Origin: Euglena gracilis
Taxonomy: Eukaryota; Euglenida; Euglenophyceae; Euglenales
Assembly (NCBI GenBank): GCA_039621445.1
Contig: CP154954.1
Span: forward strand, 24,564,954-24,628,953
Length of the DNA: 64,000 bases
Direction: 5' to 3'
Shown: positions 43,312 through 53,405 of the stretch, in pieces
Layout: each line of letters opens with the position of its first letter
How positions within the stretch are numbered: position 1 is the first letter of the stretch
The notes under the pieces: generated by a model
The model's input: the letters and a program-made list of their open reading frames with translations, nothing else
Database searches by the model: none
What the model was told of the DNA's origin: nothing
Made by a program: the position numbers and the translations under genes

Positions 43312-43508
43312 CCTGCCCCCCAATCGATGTGCCGAACTTTTCGCACAACTGTCCTCGTCAACGTTGAATGGTATAATGACCCAAAATAATGTTTAATGTA
43401 TCATTCATACCTCCCCCAGGCATGAGCAGACGCATGCGGGCGCGCATGACAGCACACAAACACAGTTTAACCCAAGCCGTAACCCCAAAAAGCCCTAACC
43501 CTGCACAA

Positions 43509-43512
43509 ACAC

Positions 43513-43565
<53 letters not shown>

Positions 43566-43573
43566 CACACACA
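43509..43573. repeat. (CA)n microsatellite
   Basis: About 60 bp of CA. A second short one is at 44889-44911. Confidence 0.97.
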
Positions 43574-43779
43574 CACACCATACAACCATTTAGTCACTGG
43601 CCGGCCCTCACCTGGGGGTGGGTGACTGGTTGTTTTTTTTTGATTGGTTTTTGGATCGTACCTTGGGGGGGCAATAAACCATTGAATTTATCTAGCGTCT
43701 TTGGTGCTGAAAAAAAATTGGTCATATTTTTTCCACCTTTGTGGTCAGTTTTCCATTGGATTCCAGAGGTCCACCCCGA

Positions 43780-44720
43780 CCAGGCACCTATGGCCGACCA
43801 GGGCCGACCAGGACCGACCAGGGCCGACTTGTGGTTGGCCGACCGAAGGGGAATGGATGAAGGAATTCGGCAGCTTTCCCTCTGGACCAAGCACCTCTGA
43901 TGATGCTGGGCGGTGCAGGGCGATGCAGGGCGATGCTGGCCCGGCAGCATCGACCACGGGTTACCGCGGGTTTCAGGATTGTCATAGGTGGGTTGCCGAC
44001 CGCAGCCGACCGCAGCCGACCGCGCAACTTTTTTCCAATTGATGTCATATTTTCAGTGAGAATGAGGAATAAGGCTCATTTTTTATCCCAGATTTTGAGA
44101 TTTTTTCTGGCTCATCTGGCTCATGTTGTCACTTTTGGCTACTTTTGGCCGCTTTTGGCCATTTTAGGTCTCTTTTGTCCCTTTTGGCCCATTTGTCACC
44201 ATAATTCACCAATTTTAACCTATTTTGACCATTCTTGGCCACTTTTTGCGCATTTCTTGTAATTTTGGGCCATTTTGTCCTGCTCTTTGGCCATTTTTGA
44301 CCATTTAAAGCCATTTTCGACCTTTTTTTTTGTTATATTGCCCATTTTTTTGGTCTCTTTTTGGTCCAGTTTGACCATTTTCGAGCATTTTGTGCCAGGT
44401 GCAGCTGTTGGATTTGCAAAAACAGTGGCCAAAACAGCTTTTCTTTGGCCTTTGCTCACTTTTGGCCATTTTAACTATTTTCAGCCGACCACAGTCACTG
44501 ATTTGGCAAATATTGGGCTAATTTGGGTCAACATGAACATATTTTATGGCATTTTGGCCATTTTGCTCCCTTTTGGTAATTTTGGGTCATTTTTCACAAT
44601 CTTTTTTTCTGTGACGGATACCCCCACCTATGGCCGACTATTTGCCGACCAGGGCCGACCAGGGCTGACCAGGGCCGACCAGGGCCGACCAGAGCACCAA
44701 AATGGGAAGTGACCATAGGT
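43780..44720. repeat. GGCACCTATGG / CCATAGGTGCC foldback with CCGACCAGGG decamers
   Basis: GGCACCTATGGCCG near 43784 and CCATAGGTGCCTG near 44713 are inverted. Each adjoins tandem CCGACCAGGG units (43796-43830 and 44645-44692). The hAT-like left arm lies inside. Confidence 0.45.
43881..44610 (+). mobile_element. hAT-like element, left arm
   Basis: CTCTGGACCAAGCACCTCTG, then GATGATGCTGGGCGGTGC decamers, and later TTTTATGGCATTTTGGCCA, TTTGGGTCATTTTTCACAAT, match 20013-20310. No right end follows within the window. Confidence 0.6.
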
Positions 44721-44964
44721 GCCTGACCCCTACTCCAAAGGCTCTTGTGTCTGACTGGTTTTTGGACTGGAAGTGACCCCCAGGATCGGTGAAATAACTG
44801 TATGTATACAACAACACACAAAACACACAACGCACACAACACGCGCAACACGCGCAATGCAAACAACGCACAACCCAAAACTGACAACGCACACACACAC
44901 ACACACACACACAAGGTAGAAAGAGCCGATGCCAGGATTTTGCTACTAATGAACCCTCATCCAG

Positions 44965-45135
44965 GACCTCGACAGGGTGGCAGGCCCTTCCTCTGCAGCA
45001 GACCTCCCAATCGGGCTGACGATCATCCTGGAGACCAACAAGGAGGGCTTCGTGCAGGACGAGGGGGAGGAGGAGGAGGAGGAGGAGGAGGAGAAATCCC
45101 CCAGCCAGGCCATCCTAAACAGCAGAAACCAGTAG
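44965..45135 (+). CDS. Candidate last exon with Glu-rich tail
   Basis: The acceptor CATCCAG ends at 44964 and the stop is TAG 45133-45135. It reads DLDRVAGPSSAADLPIGLTI, then ILETNKEGFVQDEG, ten Glu, then KSPSQAILNSRNQ. The codons and residues are strongly protein-like and the acidic run is GAG/GAA only. The end (E-E-x-SP-x-Q) resembles that of the candidate at 3448-4152. The upstream exon is not identified; (CA)n and foldback DNA precede it. Family unknown. Confidence 0.5.
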   Translation, partial: DLDRVAGPSSAADLPIGLTIILETNKEGFVQDEGEEEEEEEEEKSPSQAILNSRNQ

Positions 45136-45139
45136 TTGA

Positions 45140-45450
45140 TTTTTAACTACAAATTTCACGATCCAAACTTAATCCAGCCCTCGAATCAAACATCCACGTG
45201 TCGTTTCTTTTTTGCCGGGGGGGGGGGGTTCGTCCGAACACACACACTCTGGGACGCACTCTGCCACCCAAGGATGGATATTGACATTGCGTTTGGGGGG
45301 GGGGGGCGATAAAACCCGTTATATTAACCCCCCCCTATATCCTCGATGGATCCGAGAAAACCGACACGGAGGACAAACTGAGGGCCATTCTGGGGCCGTT
45401 TTGGGTCATTTCCGACCAGCTTTGGCCCATTTTGACCCGTTCCAGGTTCC
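45140..45450. other. Intergenic
   Basis: G-runs at 45219-45230 and 45296-45306. No ORF. Confidence 0.35.
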
Positions 45451-45453
45451 TCC

Positions 45454-45753
45454 TTGTGGCCACCGCCCCCCGAGAGTGGTGACGGTTGCCGCCGTCAGCC
45501 GGCCGGCGGGCCTGCGCCCATCAGCCTCCGCACGCTGTCCGAGGCCACGGGGCTGAGCGCCTCCCCCTCCTCCGCGTCCCTCAAGCCGCCCCTGCGGCGG
45601 GCCACGCTGCTGCGGTTCCGGGTCCGGGCCACCCCGGGGACCCCGGCCCAGGGAGGTGCGGGGCGGGGGCACGCGGCGGCCAAAAGTGGTTGGCGAGGGG
45701 GATCGGCCGCCGGGCTGCCGATGGGCATTTCAATTTGCATTGGGCGGCAATGA
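45454..45753 (+). CDS. Candidate exon, RTLS family, paralogue 2
   Basis: GC-rich frame with ISLRTLSEATGLSASP, then KPPLRRATLLRFRVRATPGTP. It aligns with PVSFRTLSDDEDLTGP...LLTFRVRG-PPRTP at 4820-5107, including shared nucleotides TCCGCACGCTGTC. CCCATCAG just before the conserved part (about 45508-45515) could be an acceptor. The frame stays open to 45753, but the true end is probably a donor near GGCCCAG-GGAGGTGC. Function unknown. Confidence 0.4.
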   Translation: MWPPPPESGDGCRRQPAGGPAPISLRTLSEATGLSASPSSASLKPPLRRATLLRFRVRATPGTPAQGGAGRGHAAAKSGWRGGSAAGLPMGISICIGRQ

Positions 45754-45899
45754 GTTTGATAAGCACCATCTGCGGTGTTGTCCCCGATGGATGGGGGACC
45801 CGTTCAGCACCCTTTTTCTCTCCTCTCTGAAATTCCATTCCAATGCAGTGCCCCAACGCAGCATATCATGAGGATGACAACCATCACATCGCATGTCTT

Positions 45900-46220
45900 T
45901 CCCGGTCAGACCCTAACCCCCCCCCCGGAGGGGTCCAGTTTGGGCCAGCCTGGCGAAAGTTGGACTGGACCGATGGAAAGTCGGCACAACGCGCCAAATT
46001 TTTCCAAAAAGGGGGTCAAATGGCCAAAATGGCATTTTTGGTGGTTTTTGGGGTCTGCACCTCCCAATTTTGGCTGAAAGTGCAAACCCGAGTGGTTTGG
46101 GCGTTTTGGGGCATTTTTTTGGGTCCCACCAGGTACAGCCAGCACCTTTTTTTTCCCAGCCGGCCCGCGAGACACCCCCCCACGGGTCTTTGAGAAAACC
46201 GCTGATCCGGGTTTCAGAGC
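45900..46220 (+). repeat. Dispersed repeat related to 54180-54470
   Basis: Both have CGCCAAATTTTT-like and GGCATTTTTGG motifs followed by CCAGCCAGCACCTTTT, CAGCCGG-CCGCG and an AGAAAACC end. Non-coding. Confidence 0.5.
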
Positions 46221-46433
46221 CCCCGAAACATGCAATTGCAGTTTACTTCATTTGCAGTGGTTGGTTTTGGGGTGAGAAAATGGATGCCTCCCGAAGCCGA
46301 AATCTGTGTTCTGTTGTGCGTCTTGTGAATGCGCATTGTGGTGATGCGTTGTGGTGTTGCACGTCTGAGTGATATTTCCTTGCCGGCCTGCTTTGCACAA
46401 ATTGTTGTGCTACCTGCACCCCCCTGTCTGCAG

Positions 46434-46573
46434 GGCAGACAGCAAACCACCGACTCCCCAGCCGTTCACTTACAAAATCTCTGCCATGGGCCCGGCACGT
46501 GCGTTTGGTTGCATCCATGTGACTGTGATGGCGCCCACAAAGTGCCAAGACTCGGGTTGCAACACATGTTCAG
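46434..46573 (+). CDS. Candidate internal exon, Cys-containing
   Basis: CTGTCTGCAG ends at 46433 and TTCAG-GTATGTG gives a donor at 46574. The frame reads ADSKPPTPQPFTYKISAMGP, then ARAFGCIHVTVMAPTKCQDS, then GCNTC. Splice signals on both sides and a protein-like composition support it. The reverse strand is also open. No family recognised. Confidence 0.38.
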
Positions 46574-46599
46574 GTATGTGTGTGTGGTGGCCAGACCAT

Positions 46600-46840
46600 T
46601 GGTTAACACCTGTCCCACCCCACCCCCCCGGGGGGGGGGGGTGACTGACTGGGCTTTTCAGAGTGACTGACTGGTTTTTTGGCCGTGACCAAGCACCAAT
46701 AGCTAAAATGGCCTAAAATGGCCTAAAATGGCCTAAAATGACTTTTTGACCCCCTATAGGTGGGGGTCCCTAAAATGGCCTAAAATGGCCTAAAATGGCC
46801 TAAAGTGGCCTAAAATGGGAAAAATTTTGTTGCACAACAA
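46600..46840. repeat. GTGACTGACTGG motifs and CCTAAAATGG decamers
   Basis: GTGACTGACTGGGCTTTTC, AGTGACTGACTGGTTTTTT, then tandem CCTAAAATGG (46698-46830). The same pairing occurs at 47905-48290 and 61990-62260. Confidence 0.7.
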
Positions 46841-47990
46841 TTTTTTTTGTGAACAGCTGTAGCCATTCAGGTACTGACTTTTGATGTCTTTTGTCAATCT
46901 GGACGGCGAACAGTGGATTTGGTGGAGGAGCACAGCCCGCAAGGCCCTTTTTTTTTATCCCAACTAATAATAGTATCAGTCCCCAAATCCACAGTCCCCA
47001 AGCTTCTTTTGGTAGCTGAATTTTAAAGGTTTGGACAGCATATTTTTCTTACTCCCATCCTTTTTTGGTGTGCAACGATGTCTGTTTCGCAAATAATGAA
47101 ACAGTGCAAAATTGGAATGAGGCGTGGGGAAAAAGACAGAAAAAAAGATGAAAGATGTTAGAAAAACTCAATTGAAAGAGGTGTATCATTAGGTACTGGG
47201 AATTTCTTCAAATCATGAACCAGCACAATTTTGGGGATTTTCCAAAACCACAAATAATCACGCCGAATGATCAAATGACCTAAACAACTACAAACAATTA
47301 TGAATGAGATTCTCTCTTATTTATGAACATGTTCAGAGGGTTTTCTTTTAGTATTAAGTTTTTCTCCAAGGGGGAAACCAAACACGGAGAAGAGGAATTG
47401 TTTTCAGCTTTGCCCTTTGATCTCTGCAATCGCCCAAAAAGCCCCAAATGGCTTTTTTGAGAGTTGTTTCACTTCCCAAGTGCCCACAGATAAGTCCCTT
47501 TCATTTAATGATGGGTTATGTGGCTGCAACCCGATTTAACGTAAAACCTGGGGGTCCCCTTCTGATTTCACTAAACCCCCCCTTCAAAACCATAAGTGCT
47601 GATACCCCAGATTTTGGCTCCCCTCCTCCTTCCATTCACACTTGGTGCCTTAATTTGTGTATCTTGGCCCCAATTTTTTTTCCAAAAATTTTGCCTTTTT
47701 TTTGTACAAAGTCTGCTGAAAGTTTGACACTCGTGCAAACTTGCTCTCCCATCATCACGTCATAGTGATCCAGTGTTCATGAATTTTGCATGCTTTTTTG
47801 GATGTACATTTCTCATTACTGAATAAGAGAAGGTTCGCACACGTTATTATGCAGTTTTCGGGACAAAAATGACGCAAAATTATGATTTTCAGAACCCCCA
47901 CCTATACCTTAAAATGACCTAAAATGGCCTTAAATGGCCTAAAATGGCCTAAAATGGCCTAAAATGGGGAATTTTTTGGGCTTGATTATA
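46841..47990. other. AT-rich intergenic
   Basis: No convincing ORF; a 105-codon frame at 47448-47765 has no support. CCTAAAATGG decamers at 47908-47970. Confidence 0.35.
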
Positions 47991-47999
47991 GGTGCTTGG

Positions 48000-48310
48000 C
48001 CGTGACCACCCTCCGCCCGTGGGGTGGGGTTGGCCCGAAATCACCCAAAAGTGGCTGAGTGGCCAACTGGAAAATTTTTGGCCAAAAAATGGCCTTGAAA
48101 GTCCAAAAAGTGACTGGTTTCCCCGAGTGGCCGACCCCCCCCCCCCCCCCCCCCCCCCCCTTGCCCCCCCCCCTCCAGCCACCGCAGCCCCCCCCCCCCC
48201 CCAGGATATGCTGTGGTCCCGCCCGGGGGGGTCAAGTGACTGACTGGCTTGGCCGAAAAAAAGTGACTGACTGGTTTTTTCGGAGTGGAAAGTGACCCCC
48301 CTTCCCCCCC
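48000..48310. repeat. C-runs with GTGACTGACTGG motifs
   Basis: C-tracts at 48137-48160 and 48190-48203. AAGTGACTGACTGGTTTTTT at about 48261-48280. Confidence 0.6.
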
Positions 48311-48559
48311 CCCCCGGGGGTCGCTAAGCAATGGTGTGTGTTGTGGCCCCTCGCTCTGTCCGCCGGGCTGGGGCTCGCTCCGCCGCGGCACGCCCTCCAC
48401 CCCACGGGGAACCAACCCCTGGGGGTCCAACCGGCCACCACCTTCATTCGTGCCAGCAGCTCTCAGCCGAGCTGCACTGCGGGCGCTGAAATGATGGGTG
48501 GGCCAGCGTGGCACAGCCGCGCTGAGCCGAAATGATTGGCAAAGAACTGTTGCGCAAGC

Positions 48560-48835
48560 TACTGGTAGTTTTTTTTGAAGAGTGTCAAAGGCCTGGAGGG
48601 GAGGGTCCGGTCCGACCCCCCCCCACCTCCATGTATCGAACCCTGCCTTGTCTTGCCCCCCCCCCCAAAACCACCCTCCCCTCCAGCAGCAGGCATCTCC
48701 CGAGGCTGCTGGGTATGGGCTGGCCGTGGGGGCCGGCGGGGCCCGTGCTGTAGCGTGGCCCACCTCCCCGAGGCCTGCCCCAAGGCCACGCACCTCGCCC
48801 ATCGCCCCGCCCAGGCTGGGGTACGGTAACTCGTT
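48560..48835 (+). other. GC-rich island, possible exon
   Basis: One frame after CCTCCAG reads QASPEAAGYGLAVGAGGARA, then RPRTSPIAPPRLGYG, and reaches a donor-like ACG-GTAACT at 48826. The reverse strand is open too. Tentative. Confidence 0.25.
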
Positions 48836-49023
48836 TGTGGACCGCTGGGGGCCATCCCCGAACCCCCCCCACCCCGCTTGATGGGCATCATGTGATTGGT
48901 GGTGGGTTTGTTGTGGTGGGTTGGTTCATTTCAATGTATCGAGTGTTGGTGTCTTCCATTGGATAAGAAACAACATCAATCACCACCCCAAACCGCATGA
49001 TATGACTCCTTTTTGCTTAATAG

Positions 49024-49107
49024 GTCGCATCCCTAGTAACTCCCTCATCAATCTTCCTTCAAGTTCATGGTCATCGGTGGTGGGCTCTACATTTAGCCTT
49101 TCTTGGG
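49024..49107 (+). CDS. Candidate internal exon (strong GTAAGT donor)
   Basis: The acceptor CTTAATAG ends at 49023 and the donor TGG-GTAAGTTTT is at 49108. One frame reads RIPSNSLINLPSSSWSSVVG then STFSLSW; another (VASLVTPSSIF) is also open. 84 nt. Host gene unknown. Confidence 0.3.
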
Positions 49108-49554
49108 TAAGTTTTTTTTTCCTGGTTGTGCCAATTTTGGGATTGCTCAGCCAATTTCAACCGTTTTGGCCCATTTTTGGGGAATTATATGGTCACCTTG
49201 AAGTATTTTTCACAAAAAATTGGTCGAAAATACCAAAATGCACCACTGCTGCCCCGTGCGCTACAAGGCTGCTGAACGTGGACCTCAAAACGGGCCACAA
49301 TGGTTGAAAATGGATCAGTTTTTGTGTGCAATAATTTTCACCTCCCGGGGGGGGATGGGTACTGGCCGAGCCCCTGCCGGAATTTTTTTGATTTTTTTGA
49401 ATTTTTGAATTTTGACCCCAAATTTCACCCCCAATTTTGGGTCCCCCCAGCCCCCCCCCCCCAGGGGTGGGTCCGGACCCCCCTCCCCCGGGTCCTAAAA
49501 TTACACCTCTGAATCCTTTAGACTTTTTTGAGACAAACCTTCAGACAGTTCTCA

Positions 49555-49800
49555 AGTCGGAGTATCCTCCCGCCGCCTGCCCGCACCCGCATCGCCCCCC
49601 TGGTCTCCCCCCGGCCCGGCTGCCCCGCCAAGGCCTACGCCACAAGCCGGCGGCTGTCCAAACTGGAACTCACCGCCTGACCGCCGCGCCTTCCGCTCGC
49701 CCTTCTCCCGGTGCCCTGGACCGCCCCTCCGCCTCTCTCGGGCATGCCCCGTCCTTCCCCCGTTGGTCCGCACTTAGGCGGCCGGATTCGCATTTAAGCT
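49555..49800. other. GC-rich island
   Basis: One forward frame reads RTRIAPLVSPRPGCPAKAYA then RRLSKLELTA and stops. Other frames are longer (275 codons at 49437-50264) but low in complexity. Undecided. Confidence 0.22.
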
Positions 49801-50660
49801 TTTTTATGTTGATTTGCGCATTTGTGCAAATGTGCGAATTTTTTGATTTCGGCTGTGAAGGTCAGGGGGGTTTGAAAACACGGCGACCAGAGAGTGCGAA
49901 AAATGAGCAAAATTCTGTCATTGACGGCACGACCCCTGGGAGAAAAATGGTGGTTTTGGGTGGTCCGAAAACGGGCTTTGCACGTCGAAACCCCTGGACC
50001 TCCCCCCCCCCCCCGGAAGCGAAAACAATGCAAAAAAGCGACACAGGAACGGGACCTTTGCTGCCCTTGTTGCTCTTTTCGGCTGTCTCCCCGGGTATCC
50101 CCAAGCTGCCGGCAGTGTGCGTCCTGGGTGTTTGCCGGACTACTTTGCTTGCGGCGCCTTGGTGTGGTGTTTTTGGTGTGTTTGTTGTTGTGTTGGTGCG
50201 TGCATTTGCGCAAATAAACACAATTTTGCCCTTCAAGGATTGGGCTTTGGCGCCCATGAATTGACGCTGTCGATAAACGGCGTGGCATAGGGGCCGTGAC
50301 AGCACGGACCAGAGGGTCGTCCAGAAACATGGTCGGTTTGCCACACTGTTTGTCGACGGGACAAGTAAATGCGCGAATAAACAAAAATATGTTTATGCGC
50401 GCATTTGCGCCCATCAACACAATTTGTGTTGGTGGGCGCAAATGGGTGCATAGACACAAAGAAGAAGGGCGTGACAGACACACAACCGTCAAACTCCGGC
50501 AGCAGATTTGGTTCATTTTCGCATTTGCGCACATCGCATTTTTTTGTGGTGCAAATGCGCAAATGAACCGCATGAATAATTTTGTGCAAATTGCATCTGG
50601 TTCATTTGCGCATTTTAACCCACAAAGAAAGTGACGCGCGCAAATGCTCAAATGAACCAT
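49800..50660. repeat. Cluster of GCGCAAATG palindromic motifs, left
   Basis: At least eight copies in both orientations: ATTTGCGCATTTGTGCAAAT (49811), GCATTTGCGCAAATAAACAC (50204), AAATGCGCGAATAAACAAA (50370), GCGCATTTGCGCCCATCAAC (50396), GGGCGCAAATGGG (50430), CGCATTTGCGCACATCGC (50519) and GGTGCAAATGCGCAAATGAA (50549). A reverse frame of 301 codons (49794-50699) runs through them, with I-C-A-F-A-P and G-A-N-A-R-I-N echoes of the motif. I do not call it a gene. Confidence 0.7.
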
Positions 50661-51416
50661 CAATGGAGGAGTAAAAAGCGGCTCCATTTGGCCCTCCAAC
50701 AGCTACCCTTAGTGGCTTCTGAATGGGTTCAACCCAAACAACCGCACCGTCTTCTTCAACGTCAGGTATTAGGGGGTTAATTCTACTCTGGTGACAGGAA
50801 AGTTAGAGATAGAGGATCTCCTGAAGGTGGGTGCGCAGCTACCCAATAACGGCGCACGTCTGCCGGCACCGGTTTTAGGATCCCAAGGGCCCTGCCGCTA
50901 ACCAGCGGCCTGGGCTCCGCTGCTGCAGCCACATCAGCTGCCGGGCACCCACCAGACCGGAATCAACCTCCCCGGTGCAACAACACCCAGCTTTAGCGAC
51001 CACGTTATTCCCCGCAACCGGGGCGTGAGACTGGTCTGACAACGTGGTGTTAGTGCGTGGCAACCGGCAGCCGGAGAAAGGTAGCCCTGAAGCACCCCAT
51101 TACTTTGGGCGAAGTGGTGAACCTTTACCAATGGCTTGGTTGCATGAAAGCGGTTGGACTCGCTCCCCACAAGTTATGCACAAATTGGTGTGTTTTACAT
51201 TTGTCAAGGGGAAAATGATGGAGAAAAACCAGAAAACGGACCCCGGCCCGAAACATCCTGGGTATTTCAGGTGCCAAATTTTGTCTTCTTGTGACGCAGC
51301 ACTGTTGCAGGAAAGGTGTCGAACAGTCACAGGTCGTTGCACGTCATCAATTCATTACATTTAACTTCCAAGCGAATGAGGCCAAAACAGCCGGCCTTGT
51401 GGGCGGGGAACAGCAG
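50661..51416. other. Intergenic; possible remnant of a Rep N-terminus at the right edge
   Basis: No clear gene. In 51340-51416 one frame reads RHQFITFNFQANEAK. ITFNF could be HUH motif I of a CRESS Rep. It is directly left of the small element at 51419-51854, and the recognisable Rep starts 18 bp to the right of that element. Similarity is weak. Confidence 0.25.
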
Positions 51417-51418
51417 TA

Positions 51419-51854
51419 CCCCCCCCCCTATGTCCAACGACCCCCCTATGTCCAATGACCCCCCCCCCCCCCCCCGGTCAGAGGACACCTTTTCGGAGGT
51501 TTGACCAAATTTTTGGTCCCGGTGTGAAGCGCCGGGACGAAAAATTTTGCCCAAAAATTGGCCAAAAATTTGGCCAAAGTGCCATTTTTGACACTTTTTT
51601 GACAAAAATTTGTCAAAATTGCCCAAAATTTTCAGCGCGAAGCGCCGGAAGGGAAAATTTGGGCATTTTTGGGTGGGTTGGGTACTCATGGGGAAATTGG
51701 TGGGTACCCGGGTACCCACCAATTTTCTTTTGACCCCATGTCCAACGACCGCCCCCCCCCCCCCGGTCAGAGGACACCTTTTTGGTCACTACCCTATGTC
51801 CAACGACCCCCACCCGGTCAGAGGTTACCGGTCATTGGACATAGGGGGGGGGGG
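51419..51854. mobile_element. TATGTCCAACGACC-family MITE, 436 bp, TA-flanked
   Basis: Ends: ten C then TATGTCCAACGACC, and GGTCATTGGACATA then eleven G. They are flanked by TA at 51417-51418 and 51855-51856. Extra TATGTCCAA-GACC and CCGGTCAGAGG motifs lie inside. A perfect 32-bp palindrome at 51694-51725 has GGTGGGTACCC-GGGTACCCACC as its core. CGAAGCGCCGG motifs at about 51525 and 51636. Non-coding. Confidence 0.8.
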
Positions 51855-51873
51855 TACAAATGTACACACGTAA

Positions 51874-52528
51874 ATGCGCACTGGCGAGAGCGGAACACAG
51901 CATTTACAAGGTACGCTGTGTCTGAACAAGCAAGCAAGGTTGACAGAGATGAAGAAGATACATCAGAGTATTCACTGGGAGAGTACGAAGTCGATCAGCA
52001 AGTCGATTGCGTACTGTACGAAAGAGGAAACCAGACACGGTAATCGACATGGCTGAAGAGCTTGACTTGACTGCGCCCTACGGCTGGCAGTTGGCGGTGA
52101 TGAACATCATCGCCAGGCCTGTATGCAAGAGAAGCATATACTGGTTTTGGGAACCCGACGGCAACGTTGACAAATCGGAGCTTTGCAGTTGGCTGGTGGC
52201 TAAGCATAATGCACTCATGCTTTCGGGGAGACCAACTGATATGTATCATATGATATCCAAATTTCCGAAAAAAAGGAAGCTCATGACTATCGATCTCCCA
52301 AGATCCGCACGAGAGTGTGTGAATTATGAAGCTATCGAACATATCAAGAACGGCCTAGTATTTAGTTGTCAGGTACAGTTTAACAGACCTCACGTGATAG
52401 GCTTTTCAAACGCAAAACCATTTACACACCAGATGAGCACAGATAGATGGTACGTCATCGATATCAGAGAACTCATGAAGAACCCGAAGTCGCACGACGA
52501 AATAATTCAACGTAGTAAGTTAGCTTAA
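51874..52528 (+). pseudogene. rep: Endogenous CRESS-DNA virus replication protein (Rep), broken
   Basis: Two overlapping frames. 51874-52056 holds the end of the HUH endonuclease domain: HUH motif 2 as HLQG and motif 3 as AYCTKEE, with the catalytic Tyr at codon 52012-52014. 52007-52528 holds the superfamily 3 helicase domain: SIYWFWEPDGN, a Walker A region, Walker B as MTIDLPR (ORF residues 93-99), motif C as VIGFSN and a later DRW. The order is typical of Rep in Cressdnaviricota (family knowledge). Breaks: a frame change near 52030-52050, absence of HUH motif 1 in this segment, and Asp (D55) where the last Gly of Walker A should be. It cannot be an active Rep as it stands. Cap lies convergently downstream. 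An integrated fossil copy is the natural reading. Confidence 0.9.
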
Positions 52529-53123
52529 TAGTTAGATCAAAAGAACTGTTGGTAGTATCAGCAGTAGCTACATAGGGTATAATATAACACATATGCGCTG
52601 GACTCTCATCGTATCGTGATGCAAACTTATCAGATGTCTTCACCGTCATAGGTTTCTCACCGGTAAGCTTTGACACAGACAGATAACCAGTCAAACGCAG
52701 ATTGCTCTTATTTCCTAAGGAGTTACTTCCTCGAACCCATCGGTGATTTTTCTTCTCCGTGGCTAGCTCAAGCTGAGTATCAGGATCATTTACATGACTC
52801 AAACGAACACCGAGCCAGAAGGCTCTCTGTGATTGACAGCTGGTGCACGAAATATCGTACTTGATTCCAAACACTCTGTATCCCAGATAGAACTGAGGCA
52901 TCCATTGATCAAACAGGTAGGCTTGATGACCATTGCCATCAGTGCGTGGCATGTAAATGGACGTCTGGTACTGTAAGCCCGAGTTGATTATACTGGAATT
53001 CGCAACGTAGTGTTGGATGTCGACATAGTTGAGTTTAGTGAAAATCCTATCAGGCAGGCCGCGAGTAATATATGAGGTAGATGGACGTGCCGTAACCTTA
53101 CGCCCGAAAGTGCAAATGCGCAC
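52473..53123 (-). CDS. cap: Endogenous CRESS-DNA virus capsid protein (Cap)
   Basis: A 216-codon uninterrupted reverse-strand frame. Features of circovirus-like Cap: GLPDRIFTKLNYVDIQHYV near the N-terminus, then GHQAYLFDQWMPQFYLGY and RVFGIKYDISC in the middle, as in the jelly-roll capsid proteins of the phylum. It is somewhat short and lacks a long Arg-rich N-terminal arm. The first codons (MRICTF) lie in a GCGCAAATG motif, so the original N-terminus may be lost. It converges with Rep and overlaps its end by 56 bp, the ambisense layout of many CRESS genomes. Intactness beside a broken Rep may mean youth or chance; expression is unknown. Confidence 0.85.
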   Translation of the reverse strand: MRICTFGRKVTARPSTSYITRGLPDRIFTKLNYVDIQHYVANSSIINSGLQYQTSIYMPRTDGNGHQAYLFDQWMPQFYLGYRVFGIKYDISCTSCQSQRAFWLGVRLSHVNDPDTQLELATEKKNHRWVRGSNSLGNKSNLRLTGYLSVSKLTGEKPMTVKTSDKFASRYDESPAHMCYIIPYVATADTTNSSFDLTIKLTYYVELFRRATSGSS

Positions 53124-53405
53124 ACAAACACACCTATCACGTTCAAAAGCCTCGTAGGTCCGTGGTAATAATCAGTGTGTTTTAAGACAGATATGTTGTT
53201 CGTTGCACGCCATTGCACAAACCATCCACATACCAGTTTCCCCAAGACGTTGGTGCGCACAAATGCGCCCATAAACAAATTATGTTTGTGCGCTCATTTG
53301 CGCCCACAAACATGTATTTTTACCTTCAACGTTTTGCATTTTATTTGTGCAAGTGCGCAAATAAACATATTGTGTTTATTTGCGCAAATACGCGCATAAA
53401 CACAC
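53107..53405. repeat. Cluster of GCGCAAATG palindromic motifs, right
   Basis: GTGCAAATGCGCACACAAAC (53110), GCGCACAAATGCGCCCATAA (53255), GCGCTCATTTGCGCCCACAA (53290), GTGCAAGTGCGCAAATAAAC (53347), TTATTTGCGCAAATACGCGC (53377), and a further one at about 53733 (TTTGCGCAAATGCGCCC). Same family as 49800-50660; the viral insertion lies between. Between motifs, the reverse strand reads LVCGWFVQWRATNNIS and LKHTDYYHGPTRLLNVIG, which look like coding fragments. Confidence 0.7.

Noticed and set aside
44230-44600. Retrotransposon or LINE remnant
   Set aside because: Only low-complexity TTTTGGCCA-type DNA; no reverse transcriptase, RNase H or integrase motif was found anywhere in the window.
49794-50699. 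301-codon reverse frame as a gene
   Set aside because: It reads through at least eight GCGCAAATG motif copies and a GC island of different composition; no domain or splice logic.
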